Positions 23,049 through 31,322 of a stretch of 45,384 nucleotides of DNA are shown piece by piece (position 1 is the stretch's first letter; each line of letters opens with the position of its first letter). A program made the position numbers and the translations under genes. Source of the stretch: Anaerolineaceae bacterium (lineage in GTDB: Bacteria > Chloroflexota > Anaerolineae > Aggregatilineales > Phototrophicaceae); assembly GCA_007693385.1 (NCBI GenBank), contig REDR01000037.1, positions 1 to 45,384 on the forward strand, read 5' to 3'. Under the pieces are notes generated by a model, which saw only the letters and a program-made list of their open reading frames with translations, was not told where the DNA came from and did not search any database.

Positions 23049-24194
23049 ATGATAGCCAATGTATTCAGAAAAGCAGTTGAGGAACGGCAAAAGCACATGA
23101 AAACCGTCTCCCCCGCGACGGTGCTAATTGTGGATGACAAACCCGCTAATCAGGCATTGCTCAGTCGCATACTACGAGAACACAACCATATCTTGCTGGC
23201 CGATTCCGCCCCCGCCGCGCTGGAAATCCTGCGCCGTCAGCCGGTTGATCTGGTGCTGACCGATGTGCTGATGGGCGGCATGAGTGGGCTGGCGCTATTG
23301 CGCCGTATACGCGAAGTCGATGACTGGCGTCATATCGGCGTGGTGCTGATTTCCAGCATGGCCGACAATGACACCATCGCGCAGGGTTTCTACACCGGCG
23401 CCAATGACTTCATCAGCAGGCCGATTAACCCGACCATCTTACGGGCGCGGGTGGACGCGCAGATCGCATCGAAGCGACTGCGCGACGAACGCGAGCAGGT
23501 CATCCGCCGTCTGGAACAGACGCAGGCCACGCAAGCGCGTTTGATGAAGATGGCGTTGCACGATCTGCGCCACCCGATGACCAATATTCGCATCGCGGGC
23601 GATATGCTGGATGAGTATATCGCGGCACATCCCGACAGCCGCCCCATCCTGCAAAGTCTGGTGGAATCGGTGGACAACATGGGCGAAATATTTGAGGATT
23701 TCGTCAGCGCCCTGTCGATCAACGGGCAGACGTTCCACCCGGAAACGCTGAATGTTCAGCGCGTGGTGGATACCGTGTTCTTGCAATATTACTTCGCCGC
23801 CACCAAAAAGCACATCACGCTGGAGCAGGCCGCCATCACCGGCACGGTGTACGCCGACGCCACGCGGCTAGAGCAAGCGCTGGGCAACCTGTTGAGCAAC
23901 GCGATCAAGTACAGCCCGCCGGATAGCGTGGTGCGCGTCTGCGCCAGTCATCATGACGGACAGGTGACGATCAGCGTCGCCGACGAAGGCGCGGGCGTGC
24001 CCGCTAATGAGCGCGATCAGCTATTCACCGAATTCGGCAGTCTCAGCACCCAGCCCACCGGCGACGAGTCGAGCGTCGGGCTGGGGTTGTGGATCGTCAA
24101 GCAGGTGATCGAAGCGATGGGCGGGCAGGTCGGCGCGGAATTTCCGCCGGAAGGCGGCTCGGTGTTCCGGGTGTCGTTGCCTGCTGAGGGCTAA
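23049..24194 (+). CDS. Receiver-histidine kinase hybrid, second copy, receiver Lys replaced
   Basis: This 381-aa soluble protein has the same REC-HisKA-HATPase order as the gene at 5247-6383. The receiver (about 22-140) keeps Asp29/Asp30, phospho-acceptor Asp72 (LTDVLMGG) and Ser102/103, but the conserved switch lysine is Arg124 (FISRPINP). The kinase half has the H-box LHDLRHPMTN (His171), N-box SNAIKYSPP, G1 DEGAGVPANE and G2 GLGLWIVKQ, all intact. Start ATG 23049 gives 16 residues before a second ATG at 23097, which has GAGGAA upstream; either could be used. A TATAAT at 22992-22997 is the probable -10. The end overlaps the convergent metalloprotease gene by four bases. Confidence 0.9.
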   Translation: MIANVFRKAVEERQKHMKTVSPATVLIVDDKPANQALLSRILREHNHILLADSAPAALEILRRQPVDLVLTDVLMGGMSGLALLRRIREVDDWRHIGVVLISSMADNDTIAQGFYTGANDFISRPINPTILRARVDAQIASKRLRDEREQVIRRLEQTQATQARLMKMALHDLRHPMTNIRIAGDMLDEYIAAHPDSRPILQSLVESVDNMGEIFEDFVSALSINGQTFHPETLNVQRVVDTVFLQYYFAATKKHITLEQAAITGTVYADATRLEQALGNLLSNAIKYSPPDSVVRVCASHHDGQVTISVADEGAGVPANERDQLFTEFGSLSTQPTGDESSVGLGLWIVKQVIEAMGGQVGAEFPPEGGSVFRVSLPAEG

Positions 24195-24823
24195 TCGTAG
24201 GGATCGTCGCGCACGAAAACGCTGATGCTGTGCGCCTCATCGCGTATCAGCGTATCGGCTTCGTCGTAGCGCCGCACGACTTGCGTCATCCACAGATCGC
24301 CCGCCGCCCCACTGCCGTTCAGCACGATTGCCAGCACGATATAGTAATTGACGGTATCCGGCAGAAAGACCATCAGCAATGCGCCGATGCCGGTGATGAT
24401 GATGACCGGCGCTAACGCGATAGCGATGAAATCGCGGCGGTAGAAGTAGGCGTTATCCGCCGTCGCGTAGAAAGCGAGCGGCACGCTCACGCGCCCGATC
24501 TGGGCGGTCAGCACGCCATAGCGCGGCGTGTGACCGGCGCGCCGGATGAATAGCCCGTGTATCCATTCGTGCAGGATGATAACCCCCACCGCGAAGACGA
24601 TGACCAGCACGAAGCGCGGCACCGGCAGATCAACGGAGAAATCGCCGCGCACCGCCCGCACCGCTTCCAGCCATGCTCGCCCCGCGATGAAGAAAATGAC
24701 GATACCGGCCAGCCCCAGCATATTCAACGGGCGGGCGTGGTCGGGGTTGGTGATGTCCAGATGATAGTCCTGCCGGTAGCCTTCCGGCAGGGTGTGGATG
24801 ATCGGGCGCTGGTCGTCGGTCAT
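24191..24823 (-). CDS. DUF3267 family membrane metalloprotease-like protein
   Basis: This 210-aa membrane protein has helices near 35-52, 68-88, 128-150 and 155-180. A zinc-binding HEWIH motif (85-89) lies at the end of the second helix, as in DUF3267 and site-2-protease-like zincins; a third ligand could be Asp195 or a nearby acidic residue, but I cannot place it. ATG 24823 is chosen since it starts four bases after the upstream nitrilase-like gene stops; a longer in-frame start at 24877 would overlap that gene by 50 bases. It is the last gene of a five-gene minus-strand operon. Whether it cleaves peptides is unknown for this family. Confidence 0.75.
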   Translation of the reverse strand: MTDDQRPIIHTLPEGYRQDYHLDITNPDHARPLNMLGLAGIVIFFIAGRAWLEAVRAVRGDFSVDLPVPRFVLVIVFAVGVIILHEWIHGLFIRRAGHTPRYGVLTAQIGRVSVPLAFYATADNAYFYRRDFIAIALAPVIIITGIGALLMVFLPDTVNYYIVLAIVLNGSGAAGDLWMTQVVRRYDEADTLIRDEAHSISVFVRDDPYD

Positions 24824-24827
24824 CCGC

Positions 24828-25634
24828 TTATAGCCCCGGCAGGTCGAGCGTCTCGTATGTTTCCGGACGCCGGTCATCGAACACCGGAATTTGCTTGCGG
24901 GCGGTCTGGATGTGGTCGAGTTCGATGTCGGCGGTCAGCAGTTGCGCCTCCTCGCCCGCCTCGACGATGACCTTGCCCCACGGATCAACGATCAACGAGT
25001 GCCCGCCGAAGACCGTCCCGCCGATGTCGCCCACCGTGTTCACGCCGATCATGTAGCATTGGTTTTCGATGGCACGGGCGATCATCAGCGCCCGCCAATG
25101 TTCGATCCGCGCTAACGGCCATTCCGCCGGAACGATGACCACTTTCGCGCCTTCCAGCGCGTACCGGCGGAAAAGCTCCGGAAAGCGCAGGTCATAGCAG
25201 ATGGCGACGGCGGTCTGCCCCCACGGTAAATCCATCACGAGCGGCGATGAACCGGCCTGTAGATAGCGGTCTTCGTCCATCAGCTTGAACAGATGTATCT
25301 TGCGATAGACGCCCATCGTCTGCCCGTTAGCGGCGAAGAAGGGCGCACTATTGGCGACTTCCCCGCCGCGCTTCTCCAGCATACTGCCGGTGATGCTGAT
25401 TTTGTTCTGCTTGGCGAGCGATGCCACCTGCGCGAAGACGCCTTGATTCAGCGTGTGGGCTAATTCGCGGGCGTCGATCAGCGCGTAGCCAGTCGTCCAC
25501 AATTCGGGGAATATGACGATGTGCGACTCGCGGCGGGCGGCCTCTTGCGTCAGCTTTTGCATATTGTTGAAGTTGCGCTTGACGTCACCCAGATAGACCG
25601 GCATCTGCGCCAACGTCACTTTTAATTTTGCCAT
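24828..25634 (-). CDS. Carbon-nitrogen hydrolase (nitrilase/omega-amidase-like)
   Basis: This 268-aa cytosolic amidase-like enzyme of the nitrilase superfamily has the catalytic triad in order: Glu44 (FPELWTTGY), Lys112 (YRKIHLF) and Cys146 (ICYDLRFPELFR). The length and the YRKIHLFK and CYDLRFPE blocks are closest to Nit2/omega-amidase or YafV-type members, which deaminate alpha-ketoglutaramate or similar amides. The substrate is not settled. ATG 25634 is preceded by GGAGG about 11 bases upstream; a longer in-frame start at 25742 would overlap the upstream gene and is rejected. It lies in an operon with the shikimate-kinase-like, HAD and SDR-like genes. Confidence 0.88.
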   Translation of the reverse strand: MAKLKVTLAQMPVYLGDVKRNFNNMQKLTQEAARRESHIVIFPELWTTGYALIDARELAHTLNQGVFAQVASLAKQNKISITGSMLEKRGGEVANSAPFFAANGQTMGVYRKIHLFKLMDEDRYLQAGSSPLVMDLPWGQTAVAICYDLRFPELFRRYALEGAKVVIVPAEWPLARIEHWRALMIARAIENQCYMIGVNTVGDIGGTVFGGHSLIVDPWGKVIVEAGEEAQLLTADIELDHIQTARKQIPVFDDRRPETYETLDLPGL

Positions 25635-25684
25635 CTCGCTCTGCCTCCAATATTGATCGATTCCGGCCTGTGTGCGGGCGCACA

Positions 25685-26257
25685 TCAGCCGTCGTTGTTG
25701 CTTGGTGCGGGCGTGCTGGAACGCACGATCAACGAGCGCCACGTCGTCGCCAGCGTCGCCACGATCTCATCCGTCGTCATGCGCGTGACGTTCATGCGGT
25801 GCAGGTCGTCCAGACGATGCACCATGCGTTCGCGCTCCAATTCGCCCAGCGCCAGTGCGCGGTCTTTCGGGTCGTGGTAGCGTGCGCCCATGCTGATATG
25901 CAGGCGTTGGAGCATCGCGTCCAGATCAACCATCAGACAGAACACCATGCCGGTCGCCGCTAAATAAGCGTAATTATCGCCATTAATCAGCGTGCGCCCA
26001 CTGACGCGAATCACCGTGCTACGGCGTAGCGCCGTTTCTTCTACGATCTCCGCTTCGATGGATTTCAGCCGCGTCTCGCCGTAGTAGGCGCGTATCTCGT
26101 CGATGGTCATGTCCAGCCGTTCGGCGATGATCTGATCGACATTGACGAACGGCATCGACAACGCCGCCGCCAACTCGCGGCCAATTTGCGTCTGCGTCAC
26201 GCCGATTGCGCCGGTCAAGATCAGGTTGCGCTCGCTAAACGGTAAAAAGCTACTCAC
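25685..26257 (-). CDS. Degenerate shikimate-kinase-like protein
   Basis: This 190-aa protein has the layout of the shikimate kinase (AroK/AroL) fold: NLILTGAIGVTQTQIGRELA at the P-loop position, PFVNVDQIIAERLDMTIDEIRAYYGETRLKSIEAE matching the shikimate-binding region, and a late lid-like helix (ERERMVHRLDDLHRM). The P-loop has lost its key residues: canonical GxxGxGKS reads GAIGVTQT (16-23), with Thr21 and Gln22 for the Gly-Lys pair, and the GGG motif near the middle reads VSGRTL. It probably cannot bind ATP in the normal way. GTG 26257 overlaps the upstream HAD gene stop (GTGAGTAG), so the genes are coupled; ATG 26284 is an alternative. Confidence 0.7.
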   Translation of the reverse strand: MSSFLPFSERNLILTGAIGVTQTQIGRELAAALSMPFVNVDQIIAERLDMTIDEIRAYYGETRLKSIEAEIVEETALRRSTVIRVSGRTLINGDNYAYLAATGMVFCLMVDLDAMLQRLHISMGARYHDPKDRALALGELERERMVHRLDDLHRMNVTRMTTDEIVATLATTWRSLIVRSSTPAPSNNDG

Positions 26258-27017
26258 CCGCCCGCCAACCCGGGAACCATTCATCCAGAATAGGCAACAG
26301 TTCCACCAGACTATTGATCGCGGCGTCAGGCACGACAAGGCCGCTAATCAACGGGCGGCGGCGTGCCGTCACGCGCATGACCGCCCGCATCCCGTTAGAT
26401 TGAGCGCCAGCGATGTCGGCTGTCGGATTGTCGCCGATGAAGATGGTCTGTTCCGGCGCGGTGCCGATGCAATTCAGCGCACGCTCGAAGATGGCCGGAT
26501 GCGGTTTGAGGTAGCCGACATCCGCCGCCGATATGCGACAACGCGGAAAGAATTCCAGCAGGCCGTGTGCCGCCATCTCGACATCGCGTAACCACATCGG
26601 CTGAAAGGCGTTGGTGACGATCCCCAGCCGCAGACCGGCGTCGCGCAGTTCGCTCAGCACGTCCGCCGCTTCGGGGAAGGGCGATGTGCCTTCTACCCGC
26701 GTCCACTCGTAGACGCTCAAGAAGCGCTCCATGTCGGCATGTTCACGCGGGACGCCGACGGCGACGGCGGCATCCACCAGCACGCGGCCTAGATGCGGCG
26801 CGACCAGATTGTTCCGCGCTTCCATCCACGCCTGACGGGTGCGCGTGAAATATTCGCGCCGGTACGTCTCGAAGCCGCCCGCCACGTCGATGATCGTCTG
26901 AATGTGGTCGAATACCTTCTTGATGTGGGGCGTCTCGTTGCGCTCCCATGCTTCGGCGAATGCGCCCCAATCAATCAGCGTATCGTCCAGATCAAATAAA
27001 ATAGCCCGTAACGTCAC
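26250..27017 (-). CDS. HAD superfamily hydrolase (phosphatase-like)
   Basis: This 255-aa protein has all four HAD motifs: DLDDTL (9-14, nucleophile and acid Asp), Thr in IVTNAF, Lys in YLKPHPAIF, and GDNPTADIAG with the metal Asp. The long helical cap between motifs I and II (about 18-100) marks subclass I, as in phosphoglycolate-phosphatase-like and haloacid-dehalogenase-like enzymes. The substrate is unknown. GTG 27017 follows GGAGG nine bases upstream and four bases after the previous gene stop. The 3' end overlaps the shikimate-kinase-like gene. Confidence 0.9.
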   Translation of the reverse strand: MTLRAILFDLDDTLIDWGAFAEAWERNETPHIKKVFDHIQTIIDVAGGFETYRREYFTRTRQAWMEARNNLVAPHLGRVLVDAAVAVGVPREHADMERFLSVYEWTRVEGTSPFPEAADVLSELRDAGLRLGIVTNAFQPMWLRDVEMAAHGLLEFFPRCRISAADVGYLKPHPAIFERALNCIGTAPEQTIFIGDNPTADIAGAQSNGMRAVMRVTARRRPLISGLVVPDAAINSLVELLPILDEWFPGWRAGE

Positions 27018-27021
27018 GCGG

Positions 27022-28011
27022 TTACGCCTCCGTGCGGAAGCTCGCCCGCCATGTCATCAGGATGTCTTCGATTCCGGCGCGATAGTCGGCGAACTGTGGC
27101 CGCCAGCCTAGCGCTTGCTTGGCCTTGCCGTTGCTGACCTGCGTTGAGAATCCCAGCCGTGTTGACGATCTGTTGGGCAATAGGGCGCGTAATAGCGATG
27201 AGAATGGGCTGGCCGGTTGCACGCCCTGGGCGCTGATGAGATGCTCGACAAAAGACTTCGGCGCGGCGGGCACGTCGTCCACGCCGTTGAACGTCTCGCC
27301 GCTCGGCTTGTCGATGGTCACGCGCAGGAGCAAATCGGCCAGATCAGACGCGGTGATCCACGCCGCCAGATGTCGCGCTTCGCCGGTGTGTACCGGACGC
27401 AACGCTTTGACGGCGGCATCCGTCGCCTGCAACACGGCGGAATCGGCGCTGTAGACGAAGCCCGCCCGCACGATGCAATACGGCAGGCCACCGGCTTTGA
27501 CGATGGCTTCGGCGGATTTACCGGCTTGAATCAGCGCGTCGTCGTTGTCGGATAGCGGCGATGCTTCGTCGGCCATCGTGCCGCCGGTATCGCCATACAG
27601 CAGGGCGAAGCTGGTATGCACAAAATGGCTGATTCCGGCTTCAACCGCCGCCGTGATGACGGCTTGCGTCACCGCCTCGATCAAGTCGATGTCGTAATCC
27701 GGCGCGGCGAATGGCGGCTGATTGGCGTGCTGGGGCGCGGTGTTGATGACCACCTGCGCCTCGCTCATCTGCATCATGCCGCGAACTTCACCGGCGCGGG
27801 TCGGGTCTACGAAGACCGGCAGGCCGCCATCTTCGCGCACCAGCACCGCGCCCTCGTGCCCGTCAGTCATCGCGGTGACGCGGTGACCGGCCTCGACCAG
27901 ACGGCGGGTTAATGCCCGCGAGACGGGCGCGGTGCCATCCGTTAAAAAGACGCTGAGCGCCTGCGTTTCGACTAGCTCTTTTTCTTCGTTGTTGTCGCTT
28001 GATTCTGCCAT
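27022..28011 (-). CDS. SDR-like (extended NAD-epimerase-type) protein with weakened motifs
   Basis: This 329-aa cytosolic protein resembles extended short-chain dehydrogenase/epimerases: a Rossmann start (LSVFLTDGTAPVSRALTRRLVEAGHRVTAMT), VVINTAP, a THFVHTSFALLYG-like active-site strand (SHFVHTSFALLYG), and a C-terminal ALGWRPQFADYRAGI. The TGxxGxxG loop reads TDGTAPVS, and no YxxxK is seen at the usual place (the segment reads IQAGKSAEA). It may bind the cofactor differently or have a non-enzymatic job. ATG 28011 has AAGGA seven bases upstream; an earlier start at 28032 is less likely. It is the first gene of a five-gene operon that continues to 24191. Confidence 0.8.
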   Translation of the reverse strand: MAESSDNNEEKELVETQALSVFLTDGTAPVSRALTRRLVEAGHRVTAMTDGHEGAVLVREDGGLPVFVDPTRAGEVRGMMQMSEAQVVINTAPQHANQPPFAAPDYDIDLIEAVTQAVITAAVEAGISHFVHTSFALLYGDTGGTMADEASPLSDNDDALIQAGKSAEAIVKAGGLPYCIVRAGFVYSADSAVLQATDAAVKALRPVHTGEARHLAAWITASDLADLLLRVTIDKPSGETFNGVDDVPAAPKSFVEHLISAQGVQPASPFSSLLRALLPNRSSTRLGFSTQVSNGKAKQALGWRPQFADYRAGIEDILMTWRASFRTEA

Positions 28012-28048
28012 GCGTTTATCCTTTTCGGTCACTTTCCAGCATCACTTG

Positions 28049-28077
28049 ATTATGCCAACGAACGGGAAGTGACACAA
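28049..28077 (-). promoter_or_regulatory. Putative promoter of the five-gene minus-strand operon
   Basis: Minus-strand TTGTGT (28077-28072), a 17-base spacer and CATAAT (28054-28049) with TGG before it (extended -10 look). The first gene starts about 40 bases downstream at 28011. Confidence 0.45.
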
Positions 28078-28163
28078 GTAGAGGACGCGGACGGGGGCAT
28101 TTCAATATTCTGGCGGGATTCGTCGCGCAACGAATACGCGGATAGGGTTCTCGTCGGAGGAAA

Positions 28164-28421
28164 TCACAACAGGCGTAGCTTGTCGATCAGGCGGCGCACC
28201 ATGCCCTTGCTGTTATTTTGCATCCGCTTACGACGGGCGAGCGCGTGTAGCTGGTCGATCTGCTCAATCATGGTGCGGTAATGCACCATCTCGCCGTTGA
28301 CCTGAAACCACTGATTGCCGACGTAGCGTGTCGTCGGCTCGCGGCCATACATGATTTTGTATACATAACTATAGCGATCAACGATGGTCTGCGGCGATGT
28401 CGCATCCGAATCTACTGACAT
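28164..28421 (-). CDS. Small conserved-looking protein of unknown function
   Basis: This 85-aa basic protein is predicted soluble. A short N-terminal tail leads to a compact patterned core: DRYSYVYKIMYGREPTTRYV, GNQWFQVNGEMVHYRT and a basic helix to the end (LHALARRKRMQNN). The DRY.YVY..MY pattern and WF.VNGE suggest a small domain, perhaps nucleic-acid-associated because of the basic helix, but I do not recognise the family. ATG 28421 has only GGTGGG upstream. It lies alone, and is oriented opposite to pcm. Confidence 0.6.
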   Translation of the reverse strand: MSVDSDATSPQTIVDRYSYVYKIMYGREPTTRYVGNQWFQVNGEMVHYRTMIEQIDQLHALARRKRMQNNSKGMVRRLIDKLRLL

Positions 28422-28644
28422 GCTATTTTCCCACCCGATGACTTGGCGTAAATCATCATTTTTACCCTAAATACACTATACAGCATTTGCGTCAAAAACG
28501 AGGAAAGTAAAAAGTTAGGAACTGTTACAGTTCGTAAACAGTTGTCACACAATTATCAAACCTTAATGGTTGCTCCGCGTGGGGCGATTTGCGGGAATCG
28601 GCTAATCATGCTAGTTTGGAAGAATAGTGAAGGGATTGAAGACC

Positions 28645-29337
28645 GTGCTGACCGAAAAACAGTTTGCCGACTTACGGCATAAAATGGTGAAAGACCAACT
28701 CATCGCACGGGGTATTGACGACACGCGCTTGCTCGATGCTCTGCGCCTTATCCCGCGTCACCGTTTCGTCCCGCCGGAATTCCGTCGCCACGCCTATCAG
28801 GACGCGCCACTGCCCATCGGCCAGAACCAGACCATCTCCCAGCCGTTCATCGTCGCGCTGATGACGCAGATGCTCGAACTGCGCGGTGATGAGCGCGTGC
28901 TGGAGATCGGCACCGGATGCGGCTATCAGACCGCCGTGCTGTGCGAGATGGCCGATTATGTGTATTCGCTGGAACGCTTCCCGCTTCTGGCCGACATCGC
29001 CGGGCGTAATTTGCAGAAATTAGGTTACGATAATCTGGACATCCACATCGGCGACGGCAGTCAGGGCTTGCCGGATATGTCGCCGTTCGATGCGATCATC
29101 GTCACCGCCGCCGCGCCCAGCATCCCCGGCCCGTTGGCCTCACAGATGAGCGAAAATGGCGGGCGGCTGGTGGTGCCGGTGGGCACGGCGAAATCACAAT
29201 ATCTGTATATCGTGCGCCGTTTCGACGGGCGGCATCAAGTCGAACGCACGATTCCGGTGCGCTTCGTGCCGCTAATGGGGCGCTACGGCTTCAAAGAGAA
29301 GCCGAAACGGGGCGGCAGTCCGCCCGCGTCGGTCTAG
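28645..29337 (+). CDS. pcm: Protein-L-isoaspartate O-methyltransferase
   Basis: This 230-aa cytosolic repair enzyme transfers a methyl group from S-adenosylmethionine to isoaspartyl residues in aged proteins. The N-terminal part (MVKDQLIARGIDDTRLLDAL) and RHRFVPPEF are typical. The SAM site is VLEIGTGCGYQTAVL. A later DGSQGLPDMSPFDAIIVTAAAP block and RLVVPVG segment complete the fold. GTG 28645 is taken because AAGGGA lies nine bases upstream; GTG 28627 with GGAAG four bases upstream is an alternative. The stop overlaps the convergent dehydrogenase gene. Confidence 0.93.
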   Translation: MLTEKQFADLRHKMVKDQLIARGIDDTRLLDALRLIPRHRFVPPEFRRHAYQDAPLPIGQNQTISQPFIVALMTQMLELRGDERVLEIGTGCGYQTAVLCEMADYVYSLERFPLLADIAGRNLQKLGYDNLDIHIGDGSQGLPDMSPFDAIIVTAAAPSIPGPLASQMSENGGRLVVPVGTAKSQYLYIVRRFDGRHQVERTIPVRFVPLMGRYGFKEKPKRGGSPPASV

Positions 29338-30215
29338 GCATCGCCCATCAGCCGGTAGATCGCTTTGACCAGCGCGTGATTGCCCTCCGCGCCCAGCCCC
29401 CCCGCTTGCAGGGTGCGGTACATCTGAAAGATCATGCCCGTGCCCAGCAAAGGTACGCCCATCTCGTCGGCGGCTTCCAATACCAGCCGCAGGTCTTTTT
29501 GTTGTAGATCAATCGTGAAGCCGGGCGCCCAGTCATCGCGGATGCACTGCGGGGCGCGATTGCTCAACATCCAGCTACCCGCCGCCCCGCCGGATACCGC
29601 CGCCAGTGTGCGCTCCAGATCAAGCCCGCCCGCCCGTGCGAAGGCTAACCCCTCGCTAACCGCCAGCATCGTACCGACGACCAGAATTTGATTCACCAGC
29701 TTGACGGTCTGCCCCGCGCCCTGTTCGCCGACGTGCGTCACCGTCTGCCCCATCGCCGCGAAAACCGCTTCGGCGCGGGTGAAGTCCGCCGCGTCGCCGC
29801 CGACCATGATGCTCAAAGTGCCCTGTGCCGCGCCCTCACTGCCGCCACTGATCGGCGCGTCGAGCATGGCGATGCCGTTCTCGCGCAGTTGCGCGGCGAT
29901 GTGGCGCGTCGCCGTCGGGCTGATGGTGCTACAGTCGATGACCAGCGCCCCCGCTTCCGCGCCGTGAATGATGCCGTTTTCGCCCAGCGTCACCGCTTCG
30001 ACATCGGGCGTATCGCTGACGCAGATCACGATGATGTCGCTCTGCGCGGCGACTCCGGCGGGCGAGTCGGCGGGGTGTGCGCCGGCCACCACCAACGGCG
30101 CGATGCGCTCCGGCGAGCGATTCCACACCGTCAACTCGAATCCGGCTTTTAGCAGATTCCGCGCCATGCCGCCGCCCATAATCCCCAGCCCGATGAATCC
30201 GATTTTTTCAGACAT
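29334..30215 (-). CDS. 3-hydroxyisobutyrate dehydrogenase-family reductase
   Basis: This 293-aa NAD(P)-dependent beta-hydroxyacid dehydrogenase has a GFIGLGIMGGGMARNLLKAG cofactor motif (near the N-terminus), the substrate-binding DAPISGGSEGAAQGTLSIMVGG, the catalytic lysine in GQTVKLVNQ, and an all-helical C-terminal domain ending in KAIYRLMGD. The family includes 3-hydroxyisobutyrate, tartronate-semialdehyde and glyoxylate/succinic-semialdehyde reductases; the substrate is not fixed by sequence alone. ATG 30215 has AGGGG eight bases upstream, so the longer frame to 30329 is rejected. It is divergent from moaA, with 96 bases between. Confidence 0.9.
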   Translation of the reverse strand: MSEKIGFIGLGIMGGGMARNLLKAGFELTVWNRSPERIAPLVVAGAHPADSPAGVAAQSDIIVICVSDTPDVEAVTLGENGIIHGAEAGALVIDCSTISPTATRHIAAQLRENGIAMLDAPISGGSEGAAQGTLSIMVGGDAADFTRAEAVFAAMGQTVTHVGEQGAGQTVKLVNQILVVGTMLAVSEGLAFARAGGLDLERTLAAVSGGAAGSWMLSNRAPQCIRDDWAPGFTIDLQQKDLRLVLEAADEMGVPLLGTGMIFQMYRTLQAGGLGAEGNHALVKAIYRLMGDA

Positions 30216-30227
30216 TCGTTTTCCCCT

Positions 30228-30257
30228 TTGTTTTTTCTCATGATTATCTTCTAAAAT
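30228..30257 (+). promoter_or_regulatory. Putative promoter of moaA
   Basis: TTGTTT (30228-30233), an 18-base spacer and TAAAAT (30252-30257) lie in the divergent gap, about 55 bases before the moaA ATG. Confidence 0.4.
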
Positions 30258-30311
30258 AGGCGCATACGCGGCTAAATCATCATCACCAGTATACACAGAA
30301 AGACAATCGGC

Positions 30312-31322
30312 ATGGATACGCTCGACCAATTCAATCGACCGCTACGCGACCTGCGAATCTCGGTGACGGATCGCTGTAATTTTCGCTGTACGTACTGTAT
30401 GCCCGCCGAGATATTCGGCGAGAAATACCAGTTCTTGCAGAAGCAGAAAATCCTGACGTTTGAGGAGATCACCCGCCTGACGCGCATCATCGCCGGATTA
30501 GGCGCGGTTAAAATCCGCCTCACTGGTGGCGAGCCACTGGTCAGGCAATCGCTGGAAACGCTGGTCGCCGGACTCAGCCAGACGGCGGGCGTCGCCGACA
30601 TCGCCATGACCACCAACGCCTTTCTACTGCCGGAGAAGGCGGCGTTACTCAAGCAGGCCGGACTCCAGCGCATCACGGTTAGTCTGGATACGCTGGATGA
30701 TGCGATATTCCAGCAGATGAACGGCGGGCGCTCCGACGTGGCGAGCGTGCTACGCGGCATACAGGCCGCCGTCGATGTCGGCTTCGCGCCGATCAAGATC
30801 AACTGCGTGGTACAGCGCGGCGTCAACGATGCGACGCTGGTCGATATGGCGCGTTATTGCCGCGAGAACGGCCACATCTTGCGCTTGATCGAATATATGG
30901 ACGTGGGCACGCGCAACGGTTGGGAGATGGCGCACGTCGTCTCTGCGCGTGAGATGCTGGAACGGATTCACGCGGTTTTCCCGTTGGAGCGCGTGGCGCG
31001 GAACTACGCGGAAGAAACCGCCCTGCGCTTCCGCTATCTGGACGGCGGCGGCGAATTGGGCGTTATCGCGTCGGTGACACAGCCATTTTGCCGCAATTGC
31101 TCGCGCCTGCGGTTGTCGCCGGAAGGGTCGATTTATACTTGCCTGTTCGCCACGCAGGGGACAGACCTCAAAACGCCTTTGCGCGATGGCGCGACGGACG
31201 CCGAGCTAGCCGACATCGTGCGCGGGGTATGGCACGAGCGCACCGACCGCTATTCGGAGGAGCGCACGACGGAGAGCGCCGCCGGACGCGAGAAGATCGA
31301 GATGTACTACATCGGCGGCTGA
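30312..31322 (+). CDS. moaA: GTP 3',8-cyclase MoaA (molybdenum cofactor synthesis)
   Basis: This 336-aa radical-SAM enzyme catalyses the first step of molybdopterin formation (GTP to 3',8-cyclo-GTP, with MoaC). The first 4Fe-4S site is CNFRCTYC (Cys22, 26, 29); the C-terminal cluster motif is CRNCSRLRLSPEGSIYTC. The conserved LTGGEPLVR and a final Gly-Gly (YYIGG), which MoaA needs for activity, are present. The length is normal. No other moa or moe gene is in the window, so this one is isolated. It overlaps the unknown 393-aa gene by 16 bases at the 3' end. Confidence 0.95.
   Translation: MDTLDQFNRPLRDLRISVTDRCNFRCTYCMPAEIFGEKYQFLQKQKILTFEEITRLTRIIAGLGAVKIRLTGGEPLVRQSLETLVAGLSQTAGVADIAMTTNAFLLPEKAALLKQAGLQRITVSLDTLDDAIFQQMNGGRSDVASVLRGIQAAVDVGFAPIKINCVVQRGVNDATLVDMARYCRENGHILRLIEYMDVGTRNGWEMAHVVSAREMLERIHAVFPLERVARNYAEETALRFRYLDGGGELGVIASVTQPFCRNCSRLRLSPEGSIYTCLFATQGTDLKTPLRDGATDAELADIVRGVWHERTDRYSEERTTESAAGREKIEMYYIGG

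Noticed and set aside
24828-25742. Longer start of the nitrilase-like gene at 25742
   Set aside because: It would overlap the upstream gene by 58 bases, and the added residues do not fit the family. GGAGG stands before ATG 25634.
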